Shown here piece by piece: positions 41,895 through 49,458 of a DNA stretch of 64,000 nt. Numbering within the stretch: position 1 is the stretch's first letter; each line of letters begins with the position of its first letter. Source of the stretch: DATKZS01 sp035527835 [NCBI: bacterium] (GTDB lineage: Bacteria > RBG-13-61-14); assembly GCA_035527835.1 (NCBI GenBank), contig DATKZS010000140.1:77471-141470 (forward strand), given 5' to 3'. Under the pieces are notes generated by a model. It saw nothing but the letters and a program-made list of their open reading frames with translations, searched no databases and was not told the DNA's origin. The translations under genes and the position numbers were made by a program.

Positions 41895-43181
41895 ATGGGC
41901 AAGCTGAAACACCGGGACCGGGCGCCGGAGGAGGCGCCGGACGGCGAGGAGCGGTTGGAGGACCAGGAAGCCCAGGCGGCGGCGGCGGAGGCCGAGATCG
42001 AGCTCAAGGAGGAGATGAACCGGGTGTCGGAGCGGGAGTATCAGCGGATGGCGGCGGACCTGCGCTGGGAGGTCCTGGAGTACATTGACGCGCACCCGGA
42101 CAAGCCGGTGGAGGCGGTGGCGGGCCTGTTCGGCCTGAAGGAGGGGACGCTTCGGGCGTGGAAGGCGCACCGGACCATGGGCACGTACCAGAACGGCCAG
42201 GCCCCGGAGGCTCCGGCGCGGGGGCGGGAGGAGCCGGGGCGGGCGCCGGCCCGGAAGGCCCGGCAGTCCCCGCTGTTCAAGGAGAAGAAGGAGTCCCGTC
42301 CGCCGCGGTTTTTGGAGCGCAAGCGCTACTCGAACTTCATCCACTATTTCGACAAGACGCCTCCGGGGATCGTGTGCCCGCACTTCTACATCCTGGCTCA
42401 CGCCAACGGGTGCCCCTACGCCTGCGACTACTGCTACCTCCGGCTCACGCTGCGGCACTACCCGGAGCCCACGGTGTTCACCAACACGGCGCGGCTGTTC
42501 CAGGAGCTCCGGGACTGGCTGCTCAGCCTGGAGACGCCGTCTCTGCTGAACACGGGCGAGCTCTCGGACAGCCTGGCGTGGGACCGGGAGACCGAGCTCA
42601 GCATGAACCTGATCCCGCTGTTTGACAACCAGAAGCGGCACAAGGTCCTGTTCCTCACCAAGTCCCAGGCGGTGGACAACCTGCTCAAGATGGAGCCGTC
42701 GGCGCAGGCGGTGGTGAGCTTCTCGGTGAACGCGGAGGCGGTGGCGAGGAAGTACGAGCGGGGAGCTCCGGCGCCGGGGGCCCGGCTCCAGGCGGCGAAG
42801 CAGCTCCGGGAGGCGGGCTGGGAGGTCAGGGTGCGGCTCGATCCGCTTTTGCCGGTCGAGGGCTGGCAAGACCATTACGGCGGGATCATCGAGCAAATCA
42901 ACGGGGTCGGGCCCTCGGTGGTGACGCTCGGGTCGCTCCGCTATTTCCGGAACCTGCTCGCGCACGCGCCGGCCGAGACCGACGTGTTCGGGATGGGCGT
43001 TGACCACGGCGACCCCGACGGCCGGCTCCGGGTGGCGGAACAAACCCGGCAGGAGATGTACCGCTTCTGCCTGGAGCGGCTCAAATGTCTCCGCATCGGG
43101 CTGTGCAAGGAGACCGAAAAAATGCACCGGGCGCTCGGGCTGCCCGGGGCCCACCAGTCGTGCAACTGCACTATTGAATAG
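41895..43181 (+). CDS. HTH-radical SAM fusion protein, spore photoproduct lyase-like
   Basis: The 428-residue protein has an acidic coil (1-45), a helix-turn-helix-like segment (about 55-95: RWEVLEYIDAHPDKPVEAVA, then GLFGLKEGTLRAWKAH), a Pro/Ala linker (100-140) and a radical SAM domain. The cluster cysteines are Cys173, Cys177 and Cys180 in GCPYACDYCYL. RLTLRHYPEPTVFTNTARL and VVSFSVNAEAVARKYE match SplB-like proteins, which repair the thymine spore photoproduct. The HTH resembles a terminase small subunit and might direct DNA binding. GGAGG precedes ATG 41895. It stands opposite the terminase operon. Confidence 0.8.
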   Translation: MGKLKHRDRAPEEAPDGEERLEDQEAQAAAAEAEIELKEEMNRVSEREYQRMAADLRWEVLEYIDAHPDKPVEAVAGLFGLKEGTLRAWKAHRTMGTYQNGQAPEAPARGREEPGRAPARKARQSPLFKEKKESRPPRFLERKRYSNFIHYFDKTPPGIVCPHFYILAHANGCPYACDYCYLRLTLRHYPEPTVFTNTARLFQELRDWLLSLETPSLLNTGELSDSLAWDRETELSMNLIPLFDNQKRHKVLFLTKSQAVDNLLKMEPSAQAVVSFSVNAEAVARKYERGAPAPGARLQAAKQLREAGWEVRVRLDPLLPVEGWQDHYGGIIEQINGVGPSVVTLGSLRYFRNLLAHAPAETDVFGMGVDHGDPDGRLRVAEQTRQEMYRFCLERLKCLRIGLCKETEKMHRALGLPGAHQSCNCTIE

Positions 43182-43623
43182 CGCCGGCATCGTCCCCCGT
43201 CTCCCCGTCCTCCGCCGGTCCCGGCCCCTCCGGGCCGGCCGGCGCGCACGCCGCCGCTTTTTCCCTGAGCCCCGCGATGATCTCACTCAGCACCGCGCCG
43301 CGCCCGATCACCGGCTTGAGCCGCGACGCCCCGGAAATGGCCTCCCAGATCACCCCGAGCTCCCGCGGCAACTCCACTCCACCCATTCCCTTGAGCTGTT
43401 CGGCGATGATGCGGAGCTGGATCTCGATGGACTTGAGCACCATTTGGCCGTGCTTGAGCCCGTCCCCGTCAGCTCCCGCCTCCTCCGGGCCGGAGGGTTG
43501 CACGACGTAGCGCAGGCTCAGCATCTTCACCGCCTGGACCTCGGCGAACAGCTTTGACACCTGGGCCATCAACTCGGACGGACCAGCGGCGGACACCGCT
43601 ACATTAGACTGAATTTCATCCAT
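43171..43623 (-). CDS. Hypothetical protein in the phage-derived region
   Basis: The 150-residue protein is mostly helical and starts MDEIQSNVAVSAAGPSELMA. A central KSIEIQLRIIAEQLKGM amphipathic helix and an acidic Gly/Pro-rich tail follow. ATG 43623 has GGAGA 11 bases upstream. Its 3' end overlaps the convergent radical SAM gene by 11 bases. Function unknown; a small terminase-like role is conceivable but unsupported. Confidence 0.6.
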   Translation of the reverse strand: MDEIQSNVAVSAAGPSELMAQVSKLFAEVQAVKMLSLRYVVQPSGPEEAGADGDGLKHGQMVLKSIEIQLRIIAEQLKGMGGVELPRELGVIWEAISGASRLKPVIGRGAVLSEIIAGLREKAAACAPAGPEGPGPAEDGETGDDAGAIQ

Positions 43624-43650
43624 GGAATTACGTCTCCTCGTTAAAGAAGG

Positions 43651-43711
43651 ATCGAGCAGCGAACAACGAGGATCGAGGGGATTCGGCAAGTTCCCTCGAT
43701 TCTCGCTCCTT
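43651..43711. repeat. Foldback repeat, unit GGATCGAG
   Basis: AAGGATCGAGCAGCGAACAA, then CGAGGATCGAGGGG, pairs with CCCTCGATTCTCGCTCC. Third member of the family at 34048-34100 and 41727-41783. Confidence 0.75.
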
Positions 43712-44181
43712 TTAATGATTTCAGGGCACCACCTGCCGGCATGATGAAATGTCCCCCTATAATTTGGAAGATGGTCGCACCCATTATTACCTTTTTACAC
43801 ACATTAAAAATCTTAGTTTACTGAAAGTACCATGCCTTTCAGAGCATGGGCCTGATAAATCAAGGAATTTATTAAAAATAAGCTGGTTAGTGAATGGAAA
43901 GGGGCAATAGGCCATAAATTTTTACTCCTCCTACTCCGCTAAATTATTAGAACGGTTCATTAACCGCTCCGGGCAAGGGGCGCCGGCTCGGTTTTTGATG
44001 GCATAACATATTGATATTTAACGATTATATTTTATTATTCCATATTTTAATATTTGGCTTATAGCCCGTCTCTTTAATTACTTGGTTCGTTACGGCAATT
44101 AGTTGAAACAACAATGAAAAATGCTTTGCCCCCCCGATTGGCATATCAATTGCTTAAAGATAATAGGAGGGAGGATTCGTC
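43712..44181. promoter_or_regulatory. Gene-free AT-rich stretch upstream of 44182-44454
   Basis: About 450 bases with no supported ORF, much more AT-rich than neighbours. An imperfect inverted pair GAACGGTTCATTAACCGCTC lies at about 43950-43970. The stretch presumably holds the promoter of the next gene, but no clear boxes are assigned. Confidence 0.35.
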
Positions 44182-44454
44182 ATGGCCAAGGCAAACGAGA
44201 CGCGCATCGTGATCATGAACAACGATCTCATGAAGCTCTATGATATGCACACTGCTATTAGAGGCGATGACATCGAACCCATTACCTTTTACGACCCCCA
44301 GGAGTGCCTCGAGATGATGGTCGAGGTTGACGAGGAAGACTTGAATCTCAATACCGAGAAAAAGTCCGGGTCCAAGGCCGAGCGGCTGGCCAAGCAGTGG
44401 GGCGAGCTCGAGCTTCGGCTTTCCTTTTTCGCCGGCGCCTACAAGTGGCAATAA
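44182..44454 (+). CDS. Hypothetical protein (90 aa)
   Basis: The acidic protein has DLNLNTEKKSGSKAERLAKQ and a C-terminal FFAGAYKWQ. AGGGAGG lies 7-9 bases before the ATG, so translation is well supported. No domain is recognised. It stands alone between two long intergenic stretches. Confidence 0.6.
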   Translation: MAKANETRIVIMNNDLMKLYDMHTAIRGDDIEPITFYDPQECLEMMVEVDEEDLNLNTEKKSGSKAERLAKQWGELELRLSFFAGAYKWQ

Positions 44455-44694
44455 GCTGGTCCTCGGTTTCCCTGACCGCGGAAGGCTTTAAGCCACTTTC
44501 CTTTTCCCCCGCAAATTTATTGAGCCCGGAATCTTGCAGCGCTGCCCCGGCCCCGCCGTTCCCCGAGCCTGCTTGCTCCGTGACTCGCCCTGGAAAAGCC
44601 GCTCATTCAGCGCATCTCCCGGCTTCGCGGGCCCAGTGCCCGGCCAGGAGAATGGACCTTGACGGCCGTGAAAAATATTTCGCGAGGCCCCCGC

Positions 44695-44723
44695 TTGACA
44701 CGGGGGCCAATTCCTATTAGAAT
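44695..44723 (+). promoter_or_regulatory. Sigma70-type promoter upstream of the XRE gene
   Basis: TTGACA (44695-44700) and TAGAAT (44718-44723) are separated by exactly 17 bases. The -35 box is consensus, the -10 differs at one position. It lies about 150 bases before the XRE regulator start. Confidence 0.6.
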
Positions 44724-44810
44724 TTAGATTCGAGAGGGGAGTAAGGGAACCAATTCTGACGCATTCTTTGGCATTATCCCTTCATTAACAATTCAGGGTC
44801 ATAGAGATCA

Positions 44811-44826
44811 TCATGTCGCGTGACAT
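44811..44826. promoter_or_regulatory. Palindrome CATGTC-GCGT-GACATG, candidate operator
   Basis: CATGTC and GACATG form perfect 6-bp inverted arms around four bases, between the promoter at 44695 and the XRE start at 44875. Position and symmetry fit an autoregulatory operator for the XRE protein. Confidence 0.45.
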
Positions 44827-44874
44827 GAGATTGACGGGTGTATTTAAATTCAGGAACAAGGGGATAACTGAAAC

Positions 44875-45273
44875 ATGAAGACTCTATCGGAAAGGATCAA
44901 GGCTCTGCGTCTGCCTGGCGAGACCCAGGCCCAGTTCGCCGACCGCTTGGGCACCACCCAGGCCTCCATCAGCCGCTATCTTAACGGGCGCCACCCGGAC
45001 CGGGCCACCCTGATCAAGATCGCGAAGGCCACCTCGGTCACCTTGGACTGGCTGCTCACCGGCCAGGGACCAATGGCCGCGGACAAGGCCGCGGAAAGCA
45101 GCGGCGACCCCGAACTGCTTATGGCCGCGCTCGCCTATCTTGGCGCCGTGCGCTCCATCCCGGCCAAGGATCGGACCTCGGTCCAGGAAATGGTCCGCGA
45201 CGTGGTGGAGAACAAGGAAGTGCGCAAGAACGCGCTCTCGCACTGGGAGGCGTTCAAGAAGGGCGGGAAATAG
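44875..45273 (+). CDS. XRE/Cro-CI-family HTH regulator
   Basis: The 132-residue protein has an N-terminal HTH_3 domain: LSERIKALRLPGETQAQFAD, then RLGTTQASISRYLNGRHPD, with the recognition helix around TQASISRYL. VTLDWLLTGQGP is typical of phage repressor-like proteins. The C-terminal helices have no peptidase motif, so it is not LexA/CI-type. AAGGGG precedes the ATG. It is a candidate regulator of the surrounding phage-derived genes. Confidence 0.88.
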   Translation: MKTLSERIKALRLPGETQAQFADRLGTTQASISRYLNGRHPDRATLIKIAKATSVTLDWLLTGQGPMAADKAAESSGDPELLMAALAYLGAVRSIPAKDRTSVQEMVRDVVENKEVRKNALSHWEAFKKGGK

Positions 45274-45398
45274 CTCCTGCCCTCGCGCCGCGGTCCAGCA
45301 TCGCTTCAAGACTTGGAGCATGGATGCCGGCCCGGGTCCGCCCTGGCGCGGGAGCGGGACCGGCATCAGTTGATGGACGGCCGCGCGGAGCATGATCC

Positions 45399-45953
45399 AT
45401 GCAATCCGCAACTTCATCTTCGGGCGTGAGGCCCGCCGAGCGCCCCTCCGCCCCGGTCCTGGGCGCCCGGGCTGTCGTGGGCGCAGGCGCCATGGCCCGC
45501 ATCTTCCGCGGCATTATCGAGGCCGCGACCGGCATCACCCCGGAAATCCGCGCCCGCTTTGCCGACGAGTCGCTGTGCCGGCGCTGCGGACGATGCTGCC
45601 TCTCCGGCGTCCGGGTCAAGGACCGCATGATCATGATCCCGGACCTGCCCTGCCGCTACCTCCGCTCCGAACCCGGCGGCAAGACCTCGTGCGCGGTCTA
45701 TCAAAGCCGCGGACTCACCGCATGGTGCCAGAAGGTATGCGTCGAGTCCATCAGAAAGGACCTCTTCGGCCCCGACTGCCCCTATGTCCAGGGACTGCCC
45801 CACTACCACGGCAAGATCGAGATCAGTGAAGACGAGTTCGATGAGATCACGCCCATCCTCAGAAACGTCTTCAAGCTCGTGGACAAGCCCGACTACGTCC
45901 GCCACTCCGACTGGGACCGCTTCGTCCACCAGGTCCTCGAACTGCCCCGGTAG
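45399..45953 (+). CDS. YkgJ-like Cys-cluster protein
   Basis: The 184-residue protein has the YkgJ-type cluster: CRRCGRCCLSG, then PDLPCRYL and TSCAVYQSRG, with further cysteines at AWCQKVCVE and PDCPY. This family binds zinc or an Fe-S cluster and is of unknown role. Start 45399 has GGAG 9 bases upstream; ATG 45492 is an alternative since the first 30 residues are low-complexity. It is near the XRE gene on the same strand. Confidence 0.75.
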   Translation: MQSATSSSGVRPAERPSAPVLGARAVVGAGAMARIFRGIIEAATGITPEIRARFADESLCRRCGRCCLSGVRVKDRMIMIPDLPCRYLRSEPGGKTSCAVYQSRGLTAWCQKVCVESIRKDLFGPDCPYVQGLPHYHGKIEISEDEFDEITPILRNVFKLVDKPDYVRHSDWDRFVHQVLELPR

Positions 45954-45973
45954 GCGGGACAATCTTGTCCCGC
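45954..45973. repeat. Perfect hairpin GCGGGACAA-TC-TTGTCCCGC
   Basis: A 9+2+9 stem directly after the YkgJ-like stop codon, in the style of 1084-1105 and 49742-49787. It may be a terminator or a REP-like repeat. Confidence 0.6.
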
Positions 45974-46026
45974 GCGTCCGGCATTTGCGCCTCCGATTTG
46001 ATTACGTCGTTGAAAAGTGCCGCGCC

Positions 46027-46902
46027 TTAGAACCCCTTTGGGAAGAATAGGCGCCATTCCTTCGAGTACTCCATCTCTTTCATGTCGTGCACCAGGTAAA
46101 AATCATGCTTGCTCTCGAACTGCCTCAAGAGCTCGATCTGCGTGGGCTTATAATTCCCCGCCCGCTGCAGGTAAAAGCCGATGGCCTGATGGTAGGGATA
46201 GATGTAGCCTGTCTTCTTGAGCAGGGCCGTGATGCGGTTCACGGAAACCCGGCCTTGCGCCAGACGATACGCCTTTAAAACTTCGCTCACCCCTCCTGAA
46301 TAAACCGGCCGCACCGTAATGTCTATCAAGGTCCTTTCCATGTCGGTGACCCGGATCTTTTCGCCCTGGTCTCCCTCCCGCTCTATGACTCCCAATTGGT
46401 TCTGGCCCATGCTGTGGACAATGCAGACCCTGAAGTCCTGGTAGGTCGCGACCTCGTTCGACACCCGTACCTTCCGCCGGAAAGCCGTGTCAATCGCCTG
46501 CTGCTCCAGATAGCCTGACCGGTTGCCCTGGGGCTTCTGCTCCACATTCAGATAAATGGTCCGCGGTATCTGCTCGGTCAGCTCGTGAAAAAACATGGCG
46601 GTGTAATGCGAGTAGTATGCGCTCGGCCTGAGGCTCAAAAGCAGCTCGTACATGGGCGCATCGCCCCAGGTGTACCTTGTTTCCTTGTGCGATGGAAAAG
46701 CGAATTCAATTCGGCGCAGGGAAGAATGCTTGATGAGGAAATCCGCAAAGGCCTCGGTCTTCATTGAAACCGCCAACCGCCAGAACCCGCGCTGCTTGAA
46801 TAGAATGCTCGATATTTCCGATGGAAGAAAAATCTTCTGATGCAGAGAGTTGAAATAGCTCTCGATGTCAGGCTTGGCTATCTTTATCCTGCTGATATTC
46901 AT
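46027..46902 (-). CDS. Orphan AbiEi-family (type IV TA) antitoxin-like regulator
   Basis: The 291-residue protein matches the AbiEi/COG5340 family: SHYTAMFFHELTEQIPRTIY in the middle, VTDMERTLIDITVRPVYSGG and VSEVLKAYRLAQGRVSVNRI in the C-terminal domain, with an N-terminal winged-helix-like region. AbiEi antitoxins repress their operon by binding inverted repeats. The usual partner, an AbiEii nucleotidyltransferase toxin, is not next to it on either side. Three perfect palindromes lie upstream, the nearest 18 bases before ATG 46902. No clear RBS. Confidence 0.85.
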   Translation of the reverse strand: MNISRIKIAKPDIESYFNSLHQKIFLPSEISSILFKQRGFWRLAVSMKTEAFADFLIKHSSLRRIEFAFPSHKETRYTWGDAPMYELLLSLRPSAYYSHYTAMFFHELTEQIPRTIYLNVEQKPQGNRSGYLEQQAIDTAFRRKVRVSNEVATYQDFRVCIVHSMGQNQLGVIEREGDQGEKIRVTDMERTLIDITVRPVYSGGVSEVLKAYRLAQGRVSVNRITALLKKTGYIYPYHQAIGFYLQRAGNYKPTQIELLRQFESKHDFYLVHDMKEMEYSKEWRLFFPKGF

Positions 46903-46919
46903 GACATTTGATTTTTTCG

Positions 46920-46953
46920 GGAGGCCAATTTATATATATATAAATTGGCCTCC
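46920..46953. promoter_or_regulatory. Perfect 34-bp palindrome upstream of AbiEi-like gene
   Basis: The left half GGAGGCCAATTTATATA is exactly complementary to the right half; the centre lies between 46936 and 46937. The core is (TA)n flanked by GGCC arms. It probably contains part of the AbiEi promoter. Confidence 0.8.
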
Positions 46954-46964
46954 AAGAATTTACA

Positions 46965-46992
46965 TTTCATGTAATATATATATTACATGAAA
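46965..46992. promoter_or_regulatory. Perfect 28-bp palindrome upstream of AbiEi-like gene
   Basis: The left half TTTCATGTAATATA is exactly complementary to the right half TATATTACATGAAA. Different arms, same AT core as the palindrome at 46920-46953. Confidence 0.8.
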
Positions 46993-47062
46993 AAAATGAC
47001 CTTGTCAATAAAAATGTGATAACATCCCATTGTTTCATCAAAAATTCTTTTTATGCCATTCA

Positions 47063-47090
47063 TTTTTTATTATATATATATAATAAAAAA
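47063..47090. promoter_or_regulatory. Perfect 28-bp AT-only palindrome
   Basis: The left half TTTTTTATTATATA mirrors TATATAATAAAAAA exactly. It lies between the divergent-looking AbiEi upstream region and the end of the ferredoxin-like gene, and could also end the latter's transcript region. Confidence 0.75.
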
Positions 47091-47143
47091 CAAACAATGT
47101 CAAGATCGATAATGTGATGAAGATAACTAACCTACTTAACTTT

Positions 47144-47977
47144 CTACCGGTAATTGATCCTCCCCAGCCGCTCGATGGTCTTGTCCAGGAAGGCCGGGTC
47201 CTCCACCACCACCTCGATGGCCTCTTCCGGGCAAAGCGACGCGCAACGGCCGCAGCCGCGGCAGATGTCCGGGTTGATCACGGCGCGGCCGTCCTCCATG
47301 CTCAGCGCCATGAAGATGCAGGCATCCTCGCACTCGCCGCAGCCCACGCAGTCCTCCGTCACCCGGACCTCGACCCCCGGCATCCGCGAATATTTTTCGC
47401 CCAGCACCGGGTGCGAATAGGGCACGGTCCGGGCAATACAGCAGCACGGACAGCAGTTGCAGATGGTGAGCAGCCGGTCGGGCGGGCCCACATTGAGCCA
47501 GACCGGGTCAATTCCGCTGCGGCCGACCGCGTGGACCAGCCCCGCCTCCCGCGCCCGGCGGGCATGGTCCAGCGCCTCGTCCACGGTGGCCTCCCGCCCC
47601 AGCTCCGGATGGATCTTCTTGGCCGCGTCCCCCAAAAACAGGCAGCCCAGCTCGATCGGGTAGTCCCGGCACTGCATCGCCTCCCGGCAGATGCAGAAAT
47701 TCATGAGCACCCGGTGGCTCGCGTTCCGGATCACGTGCTCCACCGCCTGGGAAGGAAGCACCAGGTCCGGCTGCTTCTCAATGGCCACGCCGATCTTGAT
47801 CACGTTGTCCTGGGGCAGGCAGATGATGTCGTCGTGCTTGAACAACTGTTCCATCATCTTGGCCACTTCCGGCTGATGCGTGGCGTTGTCGTGCGACAGC
47901 CGCTTCGGAAAATTATCAATGTACCCCTGGATCCGCTTCCTCACCCCTGCATCCATGATCCGATCAACAATGCCCAT
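47144..47977 (-). CDS. 4Fe-4S ferredoxin-domain protein with N-terminal Cys-rich region
   Basis: The 277-residue protein ends with two 4Fe-4S motifs, CVGCGECEDACIF and CRGCGRCASLCPEEAI. Upstream it has more cysteine clusters: FCICREAMQCRDYPIELGC and ICNCCPCCCIAR. This layout occurs in anaerobe proteins of unknown role with a helical N-terminal regulator-like segment. It probably transfers electrons or senses redox state in the cytoplasm. The gene ends just after the AT-palindrome region and has no obvious partner. Confidence 0.8.
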   Translation of the reverse strand: MGIVDRIMDAGVRKRIQGYIDNFPKRLSHDNATHQPEVAKMMEQLFKHDDIICLPQDNVIKIGVAIEKQPDLVLPSQAVEHVIRNASHRVLMNFCICREAMQCRDYPIELGCLFLGDAAKKIHPELGREATVDEALDHARRAREAGLVHAVGRSGIDPVWLNVGPPDRLLTICNCCPCCCIARTVPYSHPVLGEKYSRMPGVEVRVTEDCVGCGECEDACIFMALSMEDGRAVINPDICRGCGRCASLCPEEAIEVVVEDPAFLDKTIERLGRINYR

Positions 47978-48017
47978 GAATTCCCCTCCAAGACCAACGT
48001 GTATTGTGGAACGTTTT

Positions 48018-49175
48018 TTAACCCGCCGCCTTCCTCTTCCTCATCCCCATCACCACCAGCGCCGCGAACGCCCCCACCGCCACCACCACCAGCGGGACCC
48101 CGATCAGCGGCCGGTAAAAAATCCACGCCACCGAGATAGTGAGCAGAGACAGCGCCAGGCTCATGAGCAGCGCGAACACAAACACCCCGGCGCCCAGCAT
48201 GCTCCCGAAGAGCGGCACCACGTCCGCCACCGTCACCAGCGGCCTGAAGATCATGGTGATCCCGATCAACATCGCCACGAACCCGCCCAGCCGGATCAGC
48301 CACGCGATCATGACGTTCTGCTGCTTCGCCGTCTCGAACATCGCCTGCGCCGTGTGCGTCCCCACCTGCAACAGCTCGATGCTCCCCGTGTCCATCTGAT
48401 ACGGCTCGAACGTGCCCTTCACCTGCTCCGACACCAGGCTCACCACCGTGGGCAGAGCCGCCTCGTACTTCACCCGGATGTCCCCGATCGCCGGCTCCGT
48501 AGGTTCCTGGCCCACGTAAAACCACTCGCCCGCCAGCTTCACCTCTTTGCGAAGACCACCCGGCACCTTCTTCAGCGCCGCGTCGTCGAGCGGCACTTCG
48601 CTCCAGTTGTCAATCCCGCCAACCAGACCCGGGCTCAGCGTGAACGCCCCCACCGCCACCTTGCCCGCCGTCCATTCCTCCCCCTGGAACCGCATCGTGC
48701 CCGGGTTCTGGTGCCCGCTCGAATGCTCGAAACGGCTAGAGTCTATACGGCTCTCCGACCACTTCTTGTCATAGGTATAGGTCGTGGTCGTCTCCTTTTT
48801 CCCGCCGGTGGTGGTCTTGGTCTGCTCGTGCTTCTCCTCCTGCCACTGGTACATCTCCGCCACCCGTTTCAGCTTGATCGCGTTCAGCGCCACCCCGAAT
48901 TCCGCGTCCTTGAGCGTGTCGTCCGTCACCGCGTCGCCCGTCATGTGCACCAGCTTGCCGTCGTTGCCGGCGTCAACCTGGTCCGCCGCCACCGTCACCA
49001 CCATGCCCTGGCCGGCCTCCAACGTCTTCGCCCGCTTCACCGTCCGGCCCTCGTTCCAGAACAGCCCCCCGAACGACGCCAGCACCAGCACCACGCCGAT
49101 GATCACGCTCGTGAACGACTCCCGGATCCGGCTCCCATAACCCTGGGTTGTTACCTTGGTGAATGTGTCGGCCAT
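48018..49175 (-). CDS. TMEM43-family membrane protein
   Basis: The 385-residue protein matches the TMEM43 family (PF07787): a first membrane helix (SVIIGVVLVLASFGGLFW), NEGR motif directly after it, a large loop with WFYVGQEPTEPAIGDIRVKY, and three to four C-terminal membrane helices. ATG 49175 is preceded by AAGGAGGG. Bacterial members are of unknown function. It is located between the AbiEi/ferredoxin genes and the portal gene, and is not a phage family. Confidence 0.85.
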   Translation of the reverse strand: MADTFTKVTTQGYGSRIRESFTSVIIGVVLVLASFGGLFWNEGRTVKRAKTLEAGQGMVVTVAADQVDAGNDGKLVHMTGDAVTDDTLKDAEFGVALNAIKLKRVAEMYQWQEEKHEQTKTTTGGKKETTTTYTYDKKWSESRIDSSRFEHSSGHQNPGTMRFQGEEWTAGKVAVGAFTLSPGLVGGIDNWSEVPLDDAALKKVPGGLRKEVKLAGEWFYVGQEPTEPAIGDIRVKYEAALPTVVSLVSEQVKGTFEPYQMDTGSIELLQVGTHTAQAMFETAKQQNVMIAWLIRLGGFVAMLIGITMIFRPLVTVADVVPLFGSMLGAGVFVFALLMSLALSLLTISVAWIFYRPLIGVPLVVVAVGAFAALVVMGMRKRKAAG

Positions 49176-49400
49176 GATAATCCCTCCTTGATTAGATGAG
49201 TTGAGCGACGCTCCCGAAATCTTTCTCGCGCAGGTCCGGGGCCTGTAGCCCGTTACCGCTGGAAATCCCCTGCTAACGGTCTGTTGCGCCCGCCGGCCAA
49301 GAGCCTGCCACCCGGGCACGATTTAAATTGTAAATCAACTCTCAACCCCGGCGCAACCATTTTGCGAAGGGTGAGAGCGAAATATTTTTTCTCTCTCCAG

Positions 49401-49433
49401 CCTTGGCGGCCTTGGCGTCTTGGCGGTTCTCTT
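49401..49433. repeat. Single arm, CTTGGCGGTC-type repeat
   Basis: CCTTGGCGGCCTTGGCGTCT followed by TGGCGGTT is one arm of the family at 61092-61169. No opposite arm is seen. It lies just before the portal gene. Confidence 0.7.
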
Positions 49434-49458
49434 CAGCCCGTTTTCCTGGAGGTGTTAA

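Noticed and set aside
46921-47090. A CRISPR-like array in the AT-rich palindrome region
   Set aside because: The three palindromes have different sequences and irregular spacing; there are no direct repeats with spacers.
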